Positions 28,380 through 42,652 are shown, counted from the stretch's first letter. The stretch is DNA of 64,000 bases from Brugia malayi (GCF_000002995.4 NW_025062478.1:620001-684000); one strand, 5' to 3'. The notes: generated by a model from the letters alone, not told the origin. A program made the numbers and translations.

Positions 28380-28920
28380 ATTAAATTTAAAAATGGTAAT
28401 AATTATAAATCATTCTTGCGATTAAAATTAAATTTTAATTCGAATATAAATTTTTATTATTAAGAAAATGCTGCAATTTGTATTAGTTCCCTTATATGAA
28501 ACTTAAAAACAAGTTCTGGTATTGGCAAATTTCAATTTAATTAAGTGTTTGAAAAACTTAAAAACATAATTTAATTAGAAAAAAAGACATAATTTGAACT
28601 TAATTGATTATTTTCTATGCTCTGTATGGTCACTGGTCACATTCGGTGTGGTCACTTTTCAATATAAATAAAAAATTAAACTTTAATAATTGAGTTTTAA
28701 ACATTATTTCAGCAGCAAAATTAATTAAATTTTTAAATAGTGATAGTTTTAAATCATTCTTGCAATTAAAATTAAATTTGAATTCAAATTTAAATTCTTA
28801 TTATTAGGAAAATGCTGCAGTTTGTATTGGTTCCTTTATATAAAGCTTAAAAATAAGTTCTGGTTCTAGCAAATTTCAATTTAAATAAATGTTTAAGCTA
28901 CTAAAAATTATAATTTAATA
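28380..28920 (-). repeat. Inverted copy of repeat family A
   Basis: Reads as the reverse complement of the neighbouring units. It contains GGTCACATTCGGTG at 28635-28648, with the ATACAGAGC and GCAGCATTTTC landmarks also reversed. With the direct copies on both sides it forms imperfect inverted repeats several hundred bases long. Confidence 0.8.
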
Positions 28921-29699
28921 AGACTTTAAAAGTTAACTTTAAAGCAAACTTTCATTGCAGAAATTAATTAAATCTGCAATTATAATTGATTTCAAATATT
29001 TTTTAAATATTAATTTTAGTCACAAATCCAGATAGGATTACTTAAGAAATTTCGACAGATTTTAAAAGTTTTAATTTTTAAGTTTTATATAAAAGAACTA
29101 ATTCAAACTGCAGCATTTTCCTAATAATAAAAATTTATATTTGAATTAAAATTTAATTTTAATTGCAAGAATAGTTTATAATTATCACTATTTAAAAATT
29201 TAATTAATTTTGCTGCTTAAATAATGTTTAAACTCAATTATTAAAATTATTTAAGTTGAAAAATGACCACACCGAATGTAACCAATGAGCATAGAAAATA
29301 ATGAATAAAGTTCAAATTATTTCTTTTTTTCTAATTAAATTAGAGTTTTTAGTAGCTTAAACACTTAATTAAATTGAAATTTGCTAATACCAGAACTTAT
29401 TTTTAGTTTTATATAAAAGAATTAATTCAAATTGCTGCATTTTCCTAATAATTAAAACATAATTTTGAAATAAAATTTTGATTTTAGTTGCAAGAATGGT
29501 TTAAAACTATCACTATTTAAAAATTTAATTAATATTGCTGCTGAAATAATGTTTAAATTCCAATATTAAAATTTTTTAAGTTGAAAAATGATCACACTGA
29601 GTGTGACCAGTGACCATACAGAGCATAGAAAGTTTTCAATTAAGTTCAAATCATGTCTTTTTTTCTAATTAAATTATACAAAGTCATTAAGTTCGAAAT

Positions 29700-29990
29700 A
29701 TTCATTTTAAAATGAATTATATTTTTCCAGCATTGGCAGATTTTAATTGAAACAGAATTATAAAGAAAATATTAAAACATTTTTAATATTCGATTTAATA
29801 AAGCTTTTAAAATCTGTCGAAATTTCTTAAGTATCCCTATCTGGATTTGTGATTAATTATTTAAGAAATATTGAAATTAATTGTAAATGCAGATTTGATT
29901 AATTTCTGCAATGAAAGTTTGCTTTAAAGTTAACTTTTAAAGTCTAAAGTTACCATAAAATATCAAAAACAGTCAAGCAGATCAAGTTTA
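29700..29990 (-). repeat. Repeat family B, inverted copy
   Basis: Reverse complement of the 15.87-16.21 kb element: CATTGGCAGATTTTAATTG near the left, AAAATCTGTCGAAATTTCTT in the middle, GAAAGTTTGCTTTAAAGTTA and CAGTCAAGCAGATCAAG at the right. It is followed directly by a family A unit, the same B-then-A order seen at 38.8-39.16 kb. Confidence 0.75.
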
Positions 29991-30345
29991 TAATCTATTT
30001 TAAAATTTTATTAATTTTGCTGCTGAAATAATGTTTAAAACTCAATTATTAAAGTTTAATTTATATTTTTCTAAGTTGAAAATTGACCACACCGAGTGTG
30101 ACCAGTGACCATACAGAACATAGAAAATAATCAAGTTCAAATTATGTCCTTTTTTCTTATTGAATTATATTTTTTAGTAGCTTAAACATTTAATTCAATT
30201 GAAATCTGCCAGAATTCTTTTTTAGTTTTGTATAAAGGAACTAGTACAAATTGCAGCATTTTCCTAATAATAAAAATTTAAATTTGAATTAAAATTTAAT
30301 TTTATTTGCAAGAATGGTTTAAAACTATCACTGTTTTACAAAATA

Positions 30346-31604
30346 CTTTATTCAAATTTAATATGATATCCTTTGATGATTCATTTTTTTTTTTTGTTTA
30401 ATTTCTTTTGCATGAAAATATTTCATTACTAATTTAATATTATTTAATCGTATTTATTGGAATATATTTCATTTTATTTCAATAGATTAAATGAAATCAA
30501 TGAAATGACTTTATATTGATTTCACATTTTAAATTATAATTTCTTTCTACTAATTAATTAAGTTTATAATCAGTTTAAAAAGCTAAATTTCTATGCATTC
30601 CAAATTTTCATATAAACCTAACAAATTTAATTAAATTTCTCTTTTTTCCTAGTTATCTTCTTGAGTTATCTTCTTACCTCCTAGTTATCTTCTTGAGATA
30701 TGAACCGTAAATTAATCAAAATTTCTTTTTTTGTAATTATTAAGATTTAGTTGAAAATACTTTACATAGATATAATGAACACATTTTGCATCATGTACTA
30801 TTACTAATCATTATTAATTTTAAAAAACACAAATTTAATAAATATAAATCTTCTTTTTGCTATCTTTCTCTTCCCGTGCAAAAAAAAAGAAAATTAATTG
30901 TAGAAGAATGAAAAAGATTAAACGATTAGTTGAGTATTTAATTACTTCCATAAGTTTTGAAGCAAATTTAAATTACAAATTTAATTATTATTACCTTCTT
31001 TTTAACAATCTTATTTATCTATGAATAAAAAATTAGTATATTTCTGTAATCATTGCTCTAAATTAATATTTATTTTAACACATTTAAACATTTCGATATT
31101 TTATTTTGTTAGTTTCATTTCCATAACAGAAAAATATGTATAAAAATAGAATGAAATTCATTAAAAAAAAATTTTTGTTTTTGTCTTGTTGTTACTGAAA
31201 GTAATTTAGAATGGAATAATTTGAATGATGCAAAATTTTGATAATTAATTTTTTTGCAGATGTAATTTTTATTAGATAATTAATTTTGAATTAGTCGATT
31301 AAAAACATCGATAACTATTTTCTGATGCTAATGCTTTTGTAACAAAAGTAATGGACCTATGCAGTACGCTTCTCCCATCTATCTTAAAAGGTTTTCATTT
31401 TCTCATTTATTTTATCACTAGTTAATTTTTATTATTTAGTTTATTTATTCAAATATCGTTTACAATCCTAAATTTAATCTATATGTTAATTTAAAATTTT
31501 ACTAAATACAAATGATTGAAATGAAGATTAATTGATTTTCATGTTCATATAAAGCAATCGTATATTTATTTCATTCAACAATTTGCAAACGTAAATTCTT
31601 CATA
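30346..31604. other. AT-rich spacer before the small membrane-protein gene
   Basis: No coding frame or recognised RNA on either strand. Two adjacent copies of CTAGTTATCTTCTTGA occur around 30650-30690. It presumably holds the promoter of the gene starting at 31605. Confidence 0.5.
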
Positions 31605-33108
31605 ATGACGTTTATCCGTGACGTTGATACGTTATATACGTGCAGATCACCGTATTATCTTTATCGACCGTATCAGCTTGAAATTCAACGAACAACAATT
31701 CCTAACAATTCAGCAGTGCTTCATCGTACACCAAATCTTGATATCTTATCAGAAATTAATCGACGATCTAGACGACTCGAACGTATTGTTTCTTATCAAA
31801 AAATTTTAACAGTTACTCAGGTATTTTCGTTTTTTGTTTTGAATTTTTGATAAAAATTGAATGTAATAAGTTTTACTTTTCGAAAACATTTGTAATTAAT
31901 TTAAGATTTATATGAGTTAATATGAAAATTGAAAAAAATCATAAATTTTTTTTTTCATAATATATTTGGATTTAACTTTTACTTAAGAAATATTTTCAAT
32001 ATTTTCAATTATTTCGTTTTAAAAATTAGTGATAACTACTTACCTGTCAATTTGAATTTGCCATAACATGTTGAAAATTAAATTTGAATTTATTATAAAT
32101 TTTTTTTACTATTTTTTTTTTTTTGTTAATTTTTGCTATAAGAAAAGTAAAAACAGAAAATTCAAGTTTTTTTTTTTTTTTTTTTGATAGTAATTTTTCC
32201 TAAAATAAAAGAACAAAAAACTTTATAATTTAAAGCATAAAAAGCAACTAAATTATTAATTATTTGTGTTAATTTATAAATATCAAATGACAGCATATAT
32301 ACGAAGGGTTAAATTTTATATGTTATTTTTCAATTAAAATAAATTACAAGAAATAATTTTCGTTTTTATTTCACATTTTAAAAAAAAAAAAACAAAAAAA
32401 AGGAACGATTCTTTTAGATGTTACTTTCACTACTTTTGATTATAATGGAAATGACAAAAATTTTGTTAATATGGGAGCATTTCAATAATTGGGAACAAAA
32501 ATTTGTCCTCGTAAGTTTAATCATTCATTTCATTTAAATAGCATTTAAATACTAATAAAATATACTAATTTCTTTTTTTAATCTTTTTTTTTTTTTTTTG
32601 AAAGTTAAAGTATTTGCAATTGAAAATTATGTTCATTTTGCTGAAAAGTTAGCGACAGAAAATTTTAGAAAATAATCGAAATAATAGAAAGAATTCAGAA
32701 TGATAATTATTGATAATTTCAGATATGCGAAATGTTTCAACCAATACTTTTTGCTACTATTGCATTTATAACATTTTATAGCGTTTTGCGACCAACAAAA
32801 AGTATCACACAAATCGCTATCGCATCACTTGTCGCAACATTAATACCATTATTTCTGTTTCCCACTCAATCGCCATTTGTGCTCAGTAAGTTAAATTTTT
32901 CAATTTCAATTTTTAGTTTTTTTAATGATAAATTTTATTATCAATGAAATGCTCGTTTAAATGACAAATTGGATTATTATTATCAATGCAACTCAATTTA
33001 TATAACTAAGAAAAAAAAATCTGCAGAAATCATTTATAATCCATAAATTATTATTGTAAATTCTAATTTCTATTTTTAGTGATAATCAGAATTTTAGCGT
33101 TAATTTAA
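31605..33108 (+). CDS. Small multi-pass membrane protein, not recognised
   Basis: Exons 31605-31820, 32418-32510, 32723-32885 and 33080-33108 join in phase (donors GTATTT, GTAAGT, GTAAGT; acceptors TTTTAG, TTTCAG, TTTTAG) to give 166 residues. The first 72 residues are soluble, Tyr- and Arg-rich, and include INRRSRRLERI, a likely cytosolic basic patch. Hydrophobic segments follow: LLSLLLIIME (exon 2), ILFATIAFITFYSVL and TQIAIASLVATLIPLFLF (exon 3), and a short end reading VLMIIRILALI. This suggests three or four membrane spans. I do not recognise the family and give no function. The last exon adds only nine residues and is the least certain part. It ends about 330 bases from the convergent bHLH-PAS exons. 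Confidence 0.6.
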
Positions 33109-33249
33109 ATTCAGTGAAACATTTTTTCTATTTTGTTCTTACTAAATTTGAAAATTTTCTTTCACTCTTTTTTTTTTTGATTTGATTTAAAACAAAAGTA
33201 GACAAATTCTTTCAGCAAGATTATTTTCTTTTAAAATAAGTTTTATCTC

Positions 33250-33444
33250 TTAAAATTCACGACTGCTTTTTAATCGAGTTTGAAATTTAAATTTTATTAA
33301 GTGAGTTTTATAAGAATATACATGTGCAAGAATATACATTAATTTTATTAGTTTTATAATTTTATACATAGTTTTATATGAATATATATTACAAACACAA
33401 CAGACAATCGCTGCACTAACAAGAAGTAGAGAGAACAATTTCAT
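33250..33444 (-). other. Short open frame with signal-peptide-like start
   Basis: A 64-codon ATG frame begins [18 protein letters not shown], which looks like a secretion signal. The rest is made of repeated TATATTC/ATAAAACT words coding a Tyr/Lys/Ile-rich sequence with no cysteine pattern. It overlaps the putative last bHLH-PAS exon by four bases. Most likely a chance frame. Confidence 0.15.
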
Positions 33445-34469
33445 AAAGTAGAAATGCTTTCTCGAAAATCGTCACCCATCTGATAATAAGGGTTATTGAG
33501 GAAAAACTTTTTTTCTCACATTTATGATGTCGTCTTCAATACAATTTTCAACAGAAATAGTAGGCATAAATTTTTTATTTCGTTTAAATCAATCTATTTA
33601 GAAAAGCGGAAAAAAAAAAAAGAAAAACTGTGTTTGAAAAAAAGGAAAATGTAACATACTTGCGTAAGTCCGAGGTAGATGGAGACACTTTCACTAACGT
33701 ATAGGATGATACCATCCAGGTCAACAATAGCCAGAAAACCATCTAAACACTCTAGCAATGTTGTTTCAGACCATAAACATCGATGTTCCTCAGTGAGATT
33801 AGTTTTCAAAACTGAAATTTATTTTTATTCCAAAAATTTGAAAGATTGAAATTATTTAAATTCAAAAAAAAAAACTTTTGAAGTTCCAGATAAAAACTAT
33901 TTGGAATATTTACTGTCACATAAGGTATCCAACAAAGAGATCGAAATCTGAGCATCAAAATTGAAAATTAACATCCAGTAATTTCAAGGAATCTCTTTCC
34001 GGCATTTTCAAATAAAGCTAAACAATATATTGGGAAGATTTATTACTCCCACTAATTCTAACGGCTAGATTCCAATGATGTTTTTAAATAACCTGCTTGC
34101 TTACGCTGCAACTGGTGTGCATTTCAGGTTTTCATAGCTAAAGTTGAAGAAAAATGAATTTGCCTAATGTTTGCAGATGCAAGAAAAACAATTCTTGCAT
34201 TACTGTAAGCTGTTTATTATGAAAATTTACATAATGCAAGATATCAATAATTCTTGTTAACAAAAAAAAAAAAAATACATTTCGTTGCAACTTTTCGTAA
34301 CCGGCAAAGAGTCAATGCAACCCGCAATATAGCAATCCGATCCACATGTGTAACTGTTGCTTCATCAACAATTGGTATCACTACTTTGAGATCCGTAAAG
34401 ATATCCGCTTCCTTACCACGTCGATCACGTGCAGCAAAACGAGATGACTCCCGACGTCGGTCAAGATTT
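33441..34469 (-). CDS. bHLH-PAS transcription factor, HIF-alpha/SIM/NPAS-like, partial
   Basis: Two solid exons, 34469-34279 and 33811-33660, plus a candidate end exon 33479-33441. The first encodes the basic region ([17 protein letters not shown]) and helix-loop-helix ([28 protein letters not shown]). The SR.AAR.RR.KE pattern fits HIF-alpha best. The second encodes the start of [21 protein letters not shown] and [14 protein letters not shown], where GLTQ is as in HIF-alpha and SIM has GLSQ. Junctions phase correctly (donor GTATTT, then GTATGT). After GLTQ the only in-phase acceptor seen (TTATCAG at 33480) gives [12 protein letters not shown] and a stop. The rest of PAS-A, PAS-B and any activation domain are absent before the oppositely oriented gene. 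The 5' exon (two bases of phase) was not found. The family is clear; which paralogue, and whether the gene is functional, are not. Confidence 0.75.
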
Positions 34470-37365
34470 CTAAAAAAAAATAAAAAAAAACTAGTATTTT
34501 CAGATGCATACAATGAATGCAAAAACAAATCACCTGATAAATCCCTTCTATTTCGATTCAAAAGATTTCATTCGGACAATATTAGTATAACTTAAAGTAA
34601 AATCAATGGTGAAAACAATTTGGTGGTTGGTAATTATTAGTTTTTTTTTTTTCTTTTTATCAATGAACTATGTCAATTTGAAAAGAATGAATAGAATTAG
34701 ACTGTGCAATTTATTTTTTTTTATGTGAAATAGAATTACTTCATTGATACAGTCATTAAAATATTAATCATTAAGAATTAACTGATAGATTACCTATTAA
34801 TTCAGCAATATTATTTCCATCGAAATTTTATTTAACAATTGGAATCATCTTAACAACAAATTCTTAAATTATTTCGCATCCGAACTATTCAACAATTTGT
34901 AAGCATAAGTTAACAACTGATAAAGTTCGAATTACTTTGCTGTAATGCTAAGGAACGAACATTGCAGTAAAAAAAAGAAAAAAAAAAAGAACCCATTCGA
35001 ACTTGCGACTAACACATCGTGTAAAATAATTATCATATAAAATAACAGATCGTATAAAATAATTCTGTCCTGCTGATAAGATCACTTATCAGTGTCATTT
35101 GCTTTCTAAACAAGCAGCTTATTCCCTTTTTTTTTCCTCATTATTTGTCATTTCACCCTTTTCCATCTTGCAATTTCATTTTGTTACTTATATTTAAGTA
35201 ACACTTAAAGTCATTAGCAATAAATTTTTTGCAACAATTTTATAAACATAATTAATTAATTACTCCGATGACAAATGATAAATGTAGAAAAGCAAAAACA
35301 GCTTAATCTCATCACTCTTCTATGATCGATCATTTTTCATAAAGTTAAATATGCAGTTAAAAGAAAAAATAAGCGACAATTGTAATAAAAAAATAAAGAA
35401 TAAAACTTTCCATCTCTTAATTCAACCTATTTGCCACAATAATTTTTCTATCTTTATCATAAAATATCCATCTTTTTGATACATTCTTCGCAGCACTAAT
35501 TCATCTCTTTTTTTCCTATCATAGATCATTCAGGCAGAAGTTGTTAGCTCAATTAAATCTTCTCTCATACTTCTTATCTTTCAATAATAAAAAAAAAAAA
35601 ACCATAAAGATATATCGATATAGAGTAGAGCTAAACTAAAAGTAATCATTATTCATATTTTAAATATTACACAAAAAATCTTAATAGAAATTGTATTCCT
35701 TATAAAATATATTTCATATCAAAAATATATTTAAATTATACTTTCTAATTACTGATTAAATAATTATCATGAAATTAATCTCATCCATTATATATTCATA
35801 AATGATACAAATCAAAATAATTGATTCAAATTATCAAAAATGAAAAAAATAAATTAATTAGGGATTATGTTACACAAATAACAATTCAAAGAGAGAGAGG
35901 GGAAGAGAAAGAGAAAGAAAACATAAATTCTGAACCATAAATTATAACAAAATCGAACAATAATTCGTAGAAATATATTTTAGTACAATTTTATCCTTAA
36001 TTTTTAGCATTTGCATAAGAAAAAAGGGAAGTAAACATAATTAAGAAACCAAAAAACTTTGAAAATCCGCCTTTCCAGGGTGGCATTAATTTCACTAATC
36101 GGAATTAGTCGCATGCTGCACCCAAACCCACTGCTAAATGATCCTTTGAGGGATTTATTTCGTGTGATTCAACTTAGGATAAAGTTATTTCCGTTACTCA
36201 GAATTCTCTAATTATCTTCCCAACTCTCTATTTTTATTAACTCTCATCGTCTTTCTCACACCATAAATACACTCTTCTCACTTCACCTATAATCATTAAT
36301 TAGTTAATTAATTGCTATTTACAATTAATTTTATCTTCTGAGCATTTGGTAGAATTCGTTCGAATATTCTAGCCTATATCATAACAAATAAAAAGATGTC
36401 ACCAGCATGAAGGTAGGTTATGAAGGTGGTTTAATAAAAATGTAATGTTAAACAAATAAGTTCAAATGATTTCATAATGTTGATCGAACCTAATCATTAA
36501 ATTCGCTGTAACTCAAAACAATATTCACTAAATGAATTAATCATTTTCAACGTACATATTTATACTTAAAATTCATTTTTGCATTTAAAATGAATTAAAA
36601 ATGATTAGATGGGATCAATTACTTTTGATTTTATTATTTATTAATATTTCAAAAAATTCTTTTCACAATTTTCTGCCGTGATAAACAAAGAGATGATACT
36701 AACATGAAAGAAAATCATGACCATGAAGATGGCGTATTGCCAGTAAATTCAAAATACTTTTATGACGTTGATTAATTTTATTTTTGTAACTTCATTAGTA
36801 TTTTAAAATTTACATTTTCGTTAAATTTATAGTTTGAGCCATTAAGAATGTTGTTAGCTCCACTAATTCAAATCATTTTGAATGCATGGATTAATATTTT
36901 CTTACGTAATTATGTAAATCACTTAATTGAGGTCAATTTTTGGGATCAATTTTTTAAAAAAAATTAATTTATTATTTGACATGTAATGACTATCTGATTT
37001 TTTAATAATAACTAGAAATATTATTCGAAAATTGCTAAAACAACAAAAAATGAAATAATTTAAAATGAGATTTAAGAGAGAAAATGCATAGAAATTAAGC
37101 ATACCGTTGTCCCGAAGACATAAGTTATAGCAGCATCTCACTGAAATGCTTTCTAGTTTGAATAGCATATGGCATTGAATATTGATATGCTTGCTTAATC
37201 GTAAGGAAGCACTGCAATTTATAAACTATATTTGATTATTGTTTATGAGAAAAGTTCACTTTGAAATTAGGTGAAGAATAAATTGTAATAAATAAATTGG
37301 AAATATAATAACAATAAGACATTATAGTAATTTAATAACACTACTACTAATAGTAATAACAATAC
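34470..37365. other. AT-rich region upstream of the bHLH-PAS exons
   Basis: Expected to contain the missing 5' exon and promoter of the bHLH-PAS gene, but no exon was recognised. A GA-rich microsatellite lies at 35889-35920 and a GC-richer patch at 36061-36185 is listed separately. Otherwise nothing was seen. Confidence 0.5.
36061..36185. other. GC-richer patch with short inverted repeats
   Basis: About 125 bp stand out from the AT background. The sequence includes the palindrome ACTAATCGGAATTAGT and a possible stem AAATGATCC/GGGATTT. The plus strand can be read from about 36096 as ISRMLHPNPLLNDPLRDLF before a stop, without an obvious splice context. It could be a structured RNA, a regulatory element or a lone exon. 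No known snRNA or tRNA signature fits. Confidence 0.25.
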
Positions 37366-38285
37366 TCAACACGCATGCAAGAACAATGTTAATAGAAATG
37401 AATGAAGCCAACAAAAAAAGCATGCACTTCAATATAAAAAAATGTCATAATAACAAATGGTATGAGTAAAGATACAAAATGCTGTAGTTAATGGAATTAA
37501 CCGAAAAATGCATGCAAAAACAATGTTAATAAAAAAAAAAAAAAAACGATGAGAACAACGAAAAACAAAAGCATGCAATAAATAGAAAAGAAAAAACGCT
37601 TTAATAATAAATGGTGTAAGTAAGTTTACAAAACACATGCATGTTAGTAAAACTAACCAAGAAACGCATGCAAAAACAATGTTAATAAAAGAACAGCAAA
37701 TAGTATAAAGTAACAAAAATCATGCAGTTAATAAAATTAACCAAAAAATGCATGCAAAACAATGTTAATAAAAAACGAGTGGAAAATAAAAGCATGCAAT
37801 AAATACAAAAGAAAAGAGTGTACATCTTAATAATAAATGGTGTTAGTTTACAAAAAACATGCATGTTAATATAACTACCCAAGAAACGCATGCAAAAACA
37901 ATGTTAATAAAAAAACAGCAAATGGTATAAAGTTACAAAAAGCATGCAGTTATAAAATGCAAAAAATGTAGGTGTTAAAAGCAAAAATAAAAAAAAAAAA
38001 AATAAAAAAACACGCAATTTGTAGAAATAGCCGAACACATGCATAAACAAAATATAAACAAAGAAATGATAAAAGTGACAATTTTTGAAACAAAAGAAAA
38101 AAAGATAGAAATTAGTGGTGATGAAACAAAAATAAATTAATACTAGTAGAATGAACAAAAGTTAGCAAAAAGCATGCTAGAGACAGTTTTAATAAAAAAA
38201 AAAAAAAAAAAAAGAGAAAAAAATGAAAATCGCAGCAAAATAGATGAATGAAAAAAAAAAAAAAAAACATGCAGTTAATAAAATT
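37366..38285. repeat. GCATGC-rich tandem array
   Basis: The phrase GCATGCAAAAACAATGTTAA recurs at about 37373 (one variant base), 37509, 37667, 37749 (one A fewer) and 37888. Between copies are AAGCATGCAATAAATA, AATAATAAATGGT and CATGCATGTTA phrases. Spacings alternate, giving a higher-order period of about 220-240 bp, and the array decays into A-rich DNA after 38.0 kb. Hydrophobic minus-strand frames across it are translations of the repeat. Confidence 0.85.
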
Positions 38286-38784
38286 CAAAAAAAATTTTTC
38301 AAAAAAAAAACTAAAAAAAAGATTCCAAAAAGAAAATCCGAATAAAACAGAACTAATTTCAAAAAAGATTTTAACTCATTTCAAAAAAAAAAATTGAAAA
38401 CGCAAAAATTAAAAAAAAAAAAAAAAAACAAAAACTAAATATTTTTGAGATCTTTTTAAAGCTTAAAGTTCTACCAATTCAAAAAATATCCTTAAAAATG
38501 AATAGAAATCAAAAGTTTTGAAATTTATTCCAGATTTCAGTAGGTCCATCTGAATTTCAAAACCATAAATTTTTTCTATATGCTTGGTTAATGTTATACT
38601 GACGAAGGAAGGTATAATTCTATACCTCCCTTCGACTATCCCTACCCTCCCTCCCACCACATACACACAAAGATAATTACAGAGGTAATTACAAATTGAT
38701 ATCAACTTATGATTTAGCTCAAAATAAAATTCAAAAATTAGACCTTATTAAATCCATCCTCTGTTGATTCCATCCTCTGAAACA
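38286..38784. other. A-rich spacer
   Basis: Long A runs and simple sequence with a pyrimidine/purine-biased patch at about 38620-38665. No gene or RNA was recognised. Confidence 0.5.
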
Positions 38785-39165
38785 TTTAAAAAATATTTGA
38801 ATTCAATTATAATTGCAGATTTAATAAATTTCTGCAATGAAAGTTTGCTTTAAAGTTAACTTTTAAAATCTAAAGTTAGCATAAAATGTCGAAAGTAGTC
38901 AAGCAGATCAAGTTTAATGCAAATAAAAGTAATCAATTAAGTTCAATAAATGTTTATTTTTAAATGAATTAGTAGTTCAAACACTTAATTAAATTGAAAT
39001 TTGTTTGCTAGAACCAGAACTTATTTTTAAGTTTTATATAAAAGAACTAATACAAATTGCAGCATTTTCTTAATAATAAAAATTTAAATTTGAATTAAAA
39101 TTTAATTTCAATTGAAAGAATGATTTATAACTATCACTATTTTAAAGTGATAGTTATAAATTATG
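38785..39165 (-). repeat. Isolated B-plus-A composite repeat copy with terminal hairpin
   Basis: Starts with an inverted family B segment (TGCAATGAAAGTTTGCTTTA, CAAGCAGATCAAGTTTAATG) and continues into a family A segment (GCTAGAACCAGAACTTATTT, GCAGCATTTTCTTAATAATA) that lacks the GTGACC core. It ends in a perfect hairpin at 39124-39160, TTATAACTATCACT and its complement around a short A/T loop. Confidence 0.75.
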
Positions 39166-40001
39166 ACTTTGATGAACGGTCCCTTATCGTATGAATAGTG
39201 TGAGCAGTAATATTAGCACCATCAATAATATCATCCTTATATCTTTCTCTCTCTTGACCCCAAGTTTGGTTTTTTGATTAAACCAGCAACATTTATATGC
39301 ATCTTATATTTATATGCAACATTTTATATGATATTTCGATCTTCCAGGCGCAGTTCTTCGATATTTCGATGTCCCAGGCGCGACATTCTTTTATTATTTT
39401 TTTCTTCCATTAATTCCATTCCTTTAGGCATATTATTTGAGTTTGGTGTAGGTGAAAAAGGTGGGAATAGAGATATTTGGAGGATTATGTTAGGAAGGCT
39501 ATATAGATCGGTCGTGTATGTGTGTGTGTGTGTGTGTTTGTGTGTGTATGTGTATGTGTGTATGTGCATGTGTGTATGTGCATGTGTGTATGTGCATGTG
39601 TGTATGTGTATGTGTATATGTGTATGTGTGTGTTTGTTTATGTTTATCGTCAGGATGAACTTAGCTGATGCGAAAAGGAGAAGGATGAAGGGTTACTGTA
39701 CGTATTTTTCATCTGTCACCAACAAAATGACATACTCGTTTCGATTTTTTTCCATTTCTCTGTCACACACATATAACTAACAAACATTTTAAGTGATGTC
39801 GTTTGTCTACCTCTTTAATAGGTTTTCTCATTCACTTTACGCATTAATTGCATCTTCTCCTTTTGTTGAGGTATCCATGACCACAGATTTTATAAATAGC
39901 GACGTTTTTGAACATTTTTCACCTTCTTTACAATTTGAAAAATATCTTCAAAGATTTAAAAAAAAAAATTTTTTTTTTTAATTTGGTTATGATATTTTTA
40001 G
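39166..40001. other. Spacer upstream of kinesin light chain
   Basis: Contains a short direct repeat GATATTTCGAT(C/G) followed by TTCCAGGCGC/TCCCAGGCGC at about 39330-39385 and the GT microsatellite at 39517-39640. It ends in TATTTTTAG at 39993-40001, a 3' splice or trans-splice acceptor. Open frames here are repeat translations. Confidence 0.5.
39517..39640 (+). repeat. (GT)n / (GTGTATGTGCAT)n compound microsatellite
   Basis: Alternating TG with regularly spaced TATG and CATG variants forms a purine-pyrimidine alternating tract, about 400 bp upstream of the kinesin light chain start. Such tracts can adopt left-handed DNA; any regulatory role is inference. Confidence 0.9.
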
Positions 40002-40026
40002 GAAAAAAATAGAGGATATCGGCAGA

Positions 40027-42652
<2,626 letters not shown>

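Larger units (their letters stand above)
27200..30345. repeat. Clustered repeat family A (about 320-bp units) interleaved with family B
   Basis: Repeated order of landmarks: GCAGCATTTTCCTAATAATA, a palindromic AAATTTAAATTT block, AACTATCACTATTTAAAAAT, TTTTGCTGCTGAAATAATG, CACCGAATGTGACC, ATACAGAGCATAG, then AATTTGCTAGAACCAGAACT. The CACCGAATGTGACC core or a 1-2 base variant occurs at 27467, 27780, 29270, 29595 and 30090, and inverted at 28635-28648. Spacing is about 313-325 bp for adjacent copies. Family B segments sit between copies at 28.92-29.07 and 29.70-29.99 kb. No open frame runs through the units, so they look like non-autonomous mobile or satellite-like DNA. Confidence 0.85.

Noticed and set aside
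34254..34595. 113-codon plus-strand frame rich in Arg and Ser
   Set aside because: Exactly antisense to the bHLH exon, which has clear family similarity.
37429..38158. Three hydrophobic minus-strand frames resembling membrane proteins
   Set aside because: They are translations of the GCATGC array and A runs, and repeat the same words.
39274..39780. 168-codon open frame through the GT microsatellite
   Set aside because: Most of the product is Cys/Val/Met/Tyr from TGTG/TATG repeats; no splice or family support.
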